The notes below the pieces were generated by a model. That model worked only from the letters and a program-made list of their open reading frames with translations, did not search any database and had not been told where the DNA came from. The position numbers and the translations under genes are program-made. Shown here piece by piece: positions 60,201 through 64,000 of a DNA stretch of 64,000 nucleotides. The stretch's first letter is position 1. Every line of letters starts with the position of its first letter. Source of the stretch: Mycoplasma zalophi (lineage in GTDB: Bacteria > Bacillota_I > Bacilli_A > Mycoplasmatales > Metamycoplasmataceae); contig NZ_JAOOPZ010000001.1 of the NCBI RefSeq assembly GCF_025486335.1, forward strand, positions 62,001 to 126,000. Direction: 5' to 3'.

Positions 60201-61563
60201 ACACACATATAGAGCTGGGACTGTTTTAAAAGTTAAAGAAAAAACAGGATATGGATTTGCTAAAAAATATGACGAATTAATAAATGCTGGTCAAGAACGG
60301 TTTTCAAATCAATTTTTAGACTTTTTAGGAAATCAATGTACAAATGTAAAAAGAACCACAGGGCAACACCCCGGGGGAATAATAATAATTCCAAAAGAGT
60401 TTGACGTTGAAGACTTTACACCTGTTGTTTATCCTGCAAACGATGATCAAAATGAATGAAAAACTACTCATTTTGATTTTAAATCTATTCATGATAATGT
60501 TCTAAAACTTGACTTACTAGGAAAAGATGATCCAACCACTATAAAAATGCTTGAAAATTTAACCAACGTTAAATATGATAGTATACCTAAATCAGATCCT
60601 AAGGTATTATCTTTATTTAATTCAACAGAAGCTTTAAATATTACTCCTGACCAAATAAATGAAAGAACAGGTGTAAAAGGTATTCCTGAATTTGGTACAC
60701 GTTTTGTTCGAGGAATGTTAAAAACTTATACAGCAACATCATTTGCTGATTTAATCAGTTTAAGTGGACTTAGTCATGGAACAAACGTTTGAACTGGAAA
60801 TGCTGAAGAATTAATAAAAACAAGGCATTTAAAATTAAATCAATTGGTTTGTTGTCGTGATGATATTATGGCTTATTTAATGAGAAATAAAGTCGAACCT
60901 CTTTCAAGTTTTAAAATTATGGAAAAAGTTCGTAAGGGAAAAGGAATAACTGACGAAGAAGAAAAAATGCTTCTTGAGCACAATGTTCCTTCTTGATATA
61001 TTGAATCTATGAAAAAAATTGAGTATATGTTTCCTAAAGCTCATGCTGCTGCTTATGTAATTATGGCTTGAAGAATTGCCTGATACAAAATATATTATCC
61101 TTTAGAATACTATGCAAGTTACTTTACAACAAGAGCAAGTACATTCGAAATTGAATCTATGACCAAAGGTAAAGAAGTTGTGGATAAAAGAATTGTTGAA
61201 ATGAATAAAAATTCTTATAAATTATCATCAAAGGAACAAGCAGCTTTACCTGAACTAGAAATAGCTCAAGAACTTTATGCTAGAGGATTTAAAATATTAC
61301 CTGTTTCTATTGAAAAATCACAAACAAGTGAATGAATAATAGATTATGATCAAAACGCTTTAATACCACCATTTACAACTATAGACTCAATGGGTATCTC
61401 TGTTGCTCAAACAATTGTAGAAGCAAGGAATCAATATCCAATTTTAAGCGTTGAAGATCTAATGACAAGAACAAAAGTTAATTCAAGAATTCAAAAAACA
61501 ATGCAAGAATTAGGAATTTTAGACGGTTTACCTGAAGACAATAGAATTAGCTTATTTGATTAA
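57268..61563 (+). CDS. polC: DNA polymerase III alpha subunit, Gram-positive PolC type
   Basis: 1431 residues. N-terminal region and OB fold (to about 305), PHP domain split by a DnaQ-like exonuclease (about 395-560) with [14 protein letters not shown] and HRADQD intact. Then the palm with PDIDLNFSG, a zinc-binding CPKC ... CPNC pair, and GQHPGG. The PHP metal motif is degenerate: [14 protein letters not shown] replaces the usual ELHLHT form and ITDTDS replaces ITDHG. Main replicative polymerase with its own proofreading. It has the pyrH-frr-cdsA-polC context and GGAG site. Confidence 0.97.
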
Positions 61564-61592
61564 TTAACTAGTGCTTTATTGCGCTAGTTTTT
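61564..61592 (+). terminator. Terminator of the pyrH-polC operon
   Basis: AACTAGTGC / GCGCTAGTT stem and T5. Confidence 0.75.
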
Positions 61593-61597
61593 ATATT

Positions 61598-61625
61598 AAA
61601 AAAGAAAGCCTAGCTTTCTTTTAAA
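61598..61625. terminator. Bidirectional terminator, polC / ABC-2 operon
   Basis: AAAAGAAAGC-CTA-GCTTTCTTTT, symmetrical, six bases beyond the previous terminator and five bases before the minus-strand stop. Confidence 0.75.
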
Positions 61626-61629
61626 ATAA

Positions 61630-62490
61630 TTATTTTCTCTTTGAATTTTGTACAAACAAGTTCAACATACTTACAACAATTATTCATGATGATACATAAA
61701 TAAATGAACCTCATCATTCAATATCTTGACCAAATAAAATAATAAATTCTTTGGTTGTATTTGTTTGTCCAGAAATTCCTAATCCTTCTAATGCAAAATG
61801 CTTAATTAAATTACTAATTTGAGTAGATGGTATTAAACTTGATATTTCTGCTATTCCTCTAGGAAAAGTTTGTAGTGGAACAAACGCTCCAATTAAAAAT
61901 CCTGCAATTGCACTTAATGCAGCTGATATAGGGCTAAAAGCAGAACTGCTTTTTAAAAAACTTAATAAAAATACAAATATTGAGCTATTTAATAAACAAC
62001 CAACAATTATAAATATGAAAATATAAAAACCTTTTTCAACATCGATAGATTTTATACCATTTACTGTAAAAGTTTTATCTATTAACATTCATATTATACT
62101 TACTAAATACATTAATGTGGTAATGATTATATTTAAAAATATATTAAATAATAAGTAACTTACTCTTACTATACTGCTTTTTACTGGTGTCATATACAAA
62201 TCGTTTAATATTTTTTTCTCAGCATCAGATATCATAACCGATGATAAACTAATTGCACTAGTAAATGTAGTAACTGATAAAAGTCCAATCATTAAATTTA
62301 TATCAGCATATTGATTTTTAATATTATCAGGTACCATTTCAGGTAATTGTGCCTTATATATTGCTCTAGCAAACAGAATAAAACATAAAAACACTATCAT
62401 CGGGCTCATAAATGTAAAAAAAATTCTTTTTTTATCTTTGATAAAAATTAAAAAATGTCTTTTGTATAAATGCCATAATTGACTTGTCAT
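61630..62490 (-). CDS. ABC-2 type transporter permease
   Basis: 286 residues with six predicted membrane segments and the ABC-2 C-terminal pattern (IAGFLIGAFVPLQTFP, then LIPSTQISNLI). The start overlaps the stop of the ATPase gene by one base (TAATG). It forms an exporter with that gene; the substrate may be a drug or lipid, but nothing in the sequence decides. TGA encodes Trp. Confidence 0.93.
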
Positions 62491-63455
62491 TATAAACCTC
62501 CAAATAGTTGTGTTACATTTAAAAATACTTCATCCATTGTACCTTTATAGAATTCATAATCTAAAATTTGTTCTATATTTTCTTTAATTCATTGAGAACC
62601 TTTTTCAAAACTTTCAAATTTAATTACATAACTTCCATTTACCACTGTACAGTTTAAATAATTATCTAAATTACTATCTAATTTTTCTTTTAAAATTTGT
62701 GAACATTTGTGTATTTTTACAGTACTACTTGAGTATTTTGTCTTTAATTCAGCAGGTGTACCTTCAACTAATTTTTGACCTTTTTGAATAATAATAGCAT
62801 GATCACAATTATCAGCCTCTTCCATATAATGAGTTGTTAAAAGTATTGTTAATCCTCTTGATTTTTGAATCTTAGTAAGAATTTCTCAAACTAATTTTCT
62901 TGTACTTGGATCAAGACCAGTTGTTGGTTCATCTAAAAATAAAATTGATGGTTTATGAACTAATGCTCTTGCAATATCAACTCTTCTTTTTTGTCCACCA
63001 CTTAATTTTGAATAATTTCTATGAACAAAATCTTTTAATTGAAACTCTTCAATTATTTCATTAACAACTTCTTTTATATTTCTATCTTTAAAATAAGATT
63101 TATACAAACTAGCTCTTACCAATAAGTTTTGATAAACACTTAACCCAGGATCTAAAATCGATTCTTGAAATACAATACCAATATCATTTCTAATGGAAAC
63201 AATATCATCATCTATTGATTTGTTATTTATATATATGTTTCCACCATCTTTTTTTAACAAGCCTAAAATTATATTTAGTGTTGTTGTTTTTCCTGCGCCA
63301 TTTAAACCTAAAAATCCAAACAATTCACCTTTTTTAACAGAAAAAGATATTCCTTTTAAGGCCTGAAATTTTTTAAAATTCTTTTTTAAATTTTCAATAA
63401 TAATTACATAATTATTATCATTTGTATTAACTACATCACTCTTTTCTTTATTCAT
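62490..63455 (-). CDS. ABC-2 transporter ATP-binding protein
   Basis: 321 residues. Walker A GLNGAGKTT, signature KLSGGQKRR, Walker B ILFLDEPTTGLD and switch His in LLTTHYMEEAD: the DrrA-like drug or lipid exporter family. The C-terminal about 100 residues form the family's accessory domain. GAAGG site precedes the ATG. First of two genes. Confidence 0.95.
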
Positions 63456-63558
63456 AATTAACCTTCTACACTTATAATTATAATATTAATTAATAAATTA
63501 ATATGTATATATCATATGGTTATAATGTATAATTTATAAACATACAAAATTACAAATA

Positions 63559-63586
63559 TTGAAAAATTTTCTTTTTTTGGTACAAT
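63559..63586 (+). promoter_or_regulatory. Promoter of tuf
   Basis: TTGAAA (63559-63564), 16 bases, TACAAT (63581-63586). Transcription is expected near 63593, about 100 bases before the tuf start. Confidence 0.7.
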
Positions 63587-63598
63587 TATTAAGAATAA

Positions 63599-63655
63599 AT
63601 GCGAAATGGACAGGATATAGATGAAAGACTATACTTAGGTGGTTTAACGCGTTAA
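63599..63655 (+). CDS. Possible 18-residue leader peptide of tuf
   Basis: ATG about six bases after the predicted transcription start opens an 18-codon frame (RNGQDIDERLYLGGLTR after Met) ending TAA, 36 bases before tuf. The composition looks coding, but the region also folds (TATAG/CTATA hairpin; TTTAACGCGTTAAA palindrome), so it may instead be a structured leader RNA. Confidence 0.35.
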   Translation: MRNGQDIDERLYLGGLTR

Positions 63656-63691
63656 ATTAAAAAACAAAGTATAAAAATGAAAGGATTTAAT

Positions 63692-64000
63692 ATGGCAAAA
63701 CAAGATTTTGACCGTTCAAAAGCTCACGTTAACATTGGAACCATAGGACACGTTGACCATGGTAAAACTACTTTAACTGCTGCTATTGCTACAGTTTTAG
63801 CTAAAAAAGGGTTATCAGAAGCTCGTGACTATGCATCAATCGATAACGCTCCAGAAGAAAAAGAACGTGGAATTACAATTAATACAGCTCACATTGAATA
63901 CAATACACAAATTCGTCACTATGCACACGTTGACTGTCCAGGTCACGCTGACTATGTTAAAAACATGATTACAGGAGCTGCACAAATGGATGGAGCTATC
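63692..64000 (+). CDS. tuf: Elongation factor Tu (3' end cut by window)
   Basis: First 103 codons. G1 GHVDHGKTT, switch I (EEKERGITI) and G3 [12 protein letters not shown] are intact. Delivers aminoacyl-tRNA to the ribosome. AAAGGA site eight bases before ATG. The terminal sequence matches EF-Tu of other mycoplasmas. Confidence 0.98.
   Translation, partial: MAKQDFDRSKAHVNIGTIGHVDHGKTTLTAAIATVLAKKGLSEARDYASIDNAPEEKERGITINTAHIEYNTQIRHYAHVDCPGHADYVKNMITGAAQMDGAI

Overview
The window comes from a low-GC mollicute. Almost every long gene carries in-frame TGA where tryptophan is expected (for example the papain-family protease, yidC, polC and pepF), so translation code 4 applies. Small ABC and ATP-synthase operons, a ClpB without its N domain, a dnaA-rpmH origin and coiled-coil lipoproteins all fit the Mycoplasma hominis/synoviae/hyopneumoniae branch (Metamycoplasmataceae). 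The genus and species cannot be fixed from the sequence alone.

Layout. 1-2947: 3' part of uvrB, then a divergent lactate/malate dehydrogenase-family gene. 3006-5156 (-): clpB behind a CIRCE operator. 5361-12185 (+): complete F1Fo ATP synthase operon, atpI-B-E-F-H-A-G-D-C. 12224-14467 (-): large anchored surface protein of unknown function. 14709-16130 (+): lpdA (E3). 16169-20071 (-): small membrane protein, a short lipoprotein behind a poly(A)-spacer promoter, and an msrB plus surface papain-like protease operon. 20219-22845: dUTPase, tRNA-Leu(CAA), an orphan PD-(D/E)XK nuclease, tRNA-Leu(UAA), tRNA-Lys and tRNA-Trp. 22860-30608 (-): tightly overlapping operon rimP-nusA-ylxR-infB-rbfA-mnmG-rlmH, with ychF at its end. 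30901-32083 (+): a pyruvate dehydrogenase E2 split into three proteins, with the lipoyl domain last. 32084-32894: a largely empty AT-rich gap. 32895-36468 (-): very long coiled-coil lipoprotein gene broken by a one-base frameshift. 36613-39328 (-): S4-domain gene, dnaN, dnaA. 39329-39710: oriC. 39711-42098 (+): rpmH, rnpA, yidC. 42185-45476 (-): pepF, apt and a Cof-type HAD phosphatase. 45618-53641 (+): calcium-type P-ATPase, a heterodimeric ABC exporter and a phosphohexomutase-like protein without its catalytic motifs. 53757-61563 (+): ftsY, ylxM, pyrH, frr, cdsA, polC. 61630-63455 (-): ABC-2 transporter. 63692-end (+): tuf behind a leader with a possible 18-codon peptide.

How it fits together. 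Most genes are core: replication initiation, translation-factor and ribosome-maturation genes, ATP synthase, glycolytic end reactions (LDH, PDH) and protein targeting. The less ordinary material is the permuted split E2, the promoter whose 17-bp spacer is mostly a 15-A run, the surface protease coupled to msrB, the frameshifted repeat lipoprotein, the orphan nuclease lying between tRNA genes, the degenerate phosphohexomutase, and several genes whose -10 box lies only 6-9 bases before the start codon, suggesting leaderless mRNAs. I saw no insertion sequence, prophage or CRISPR array.
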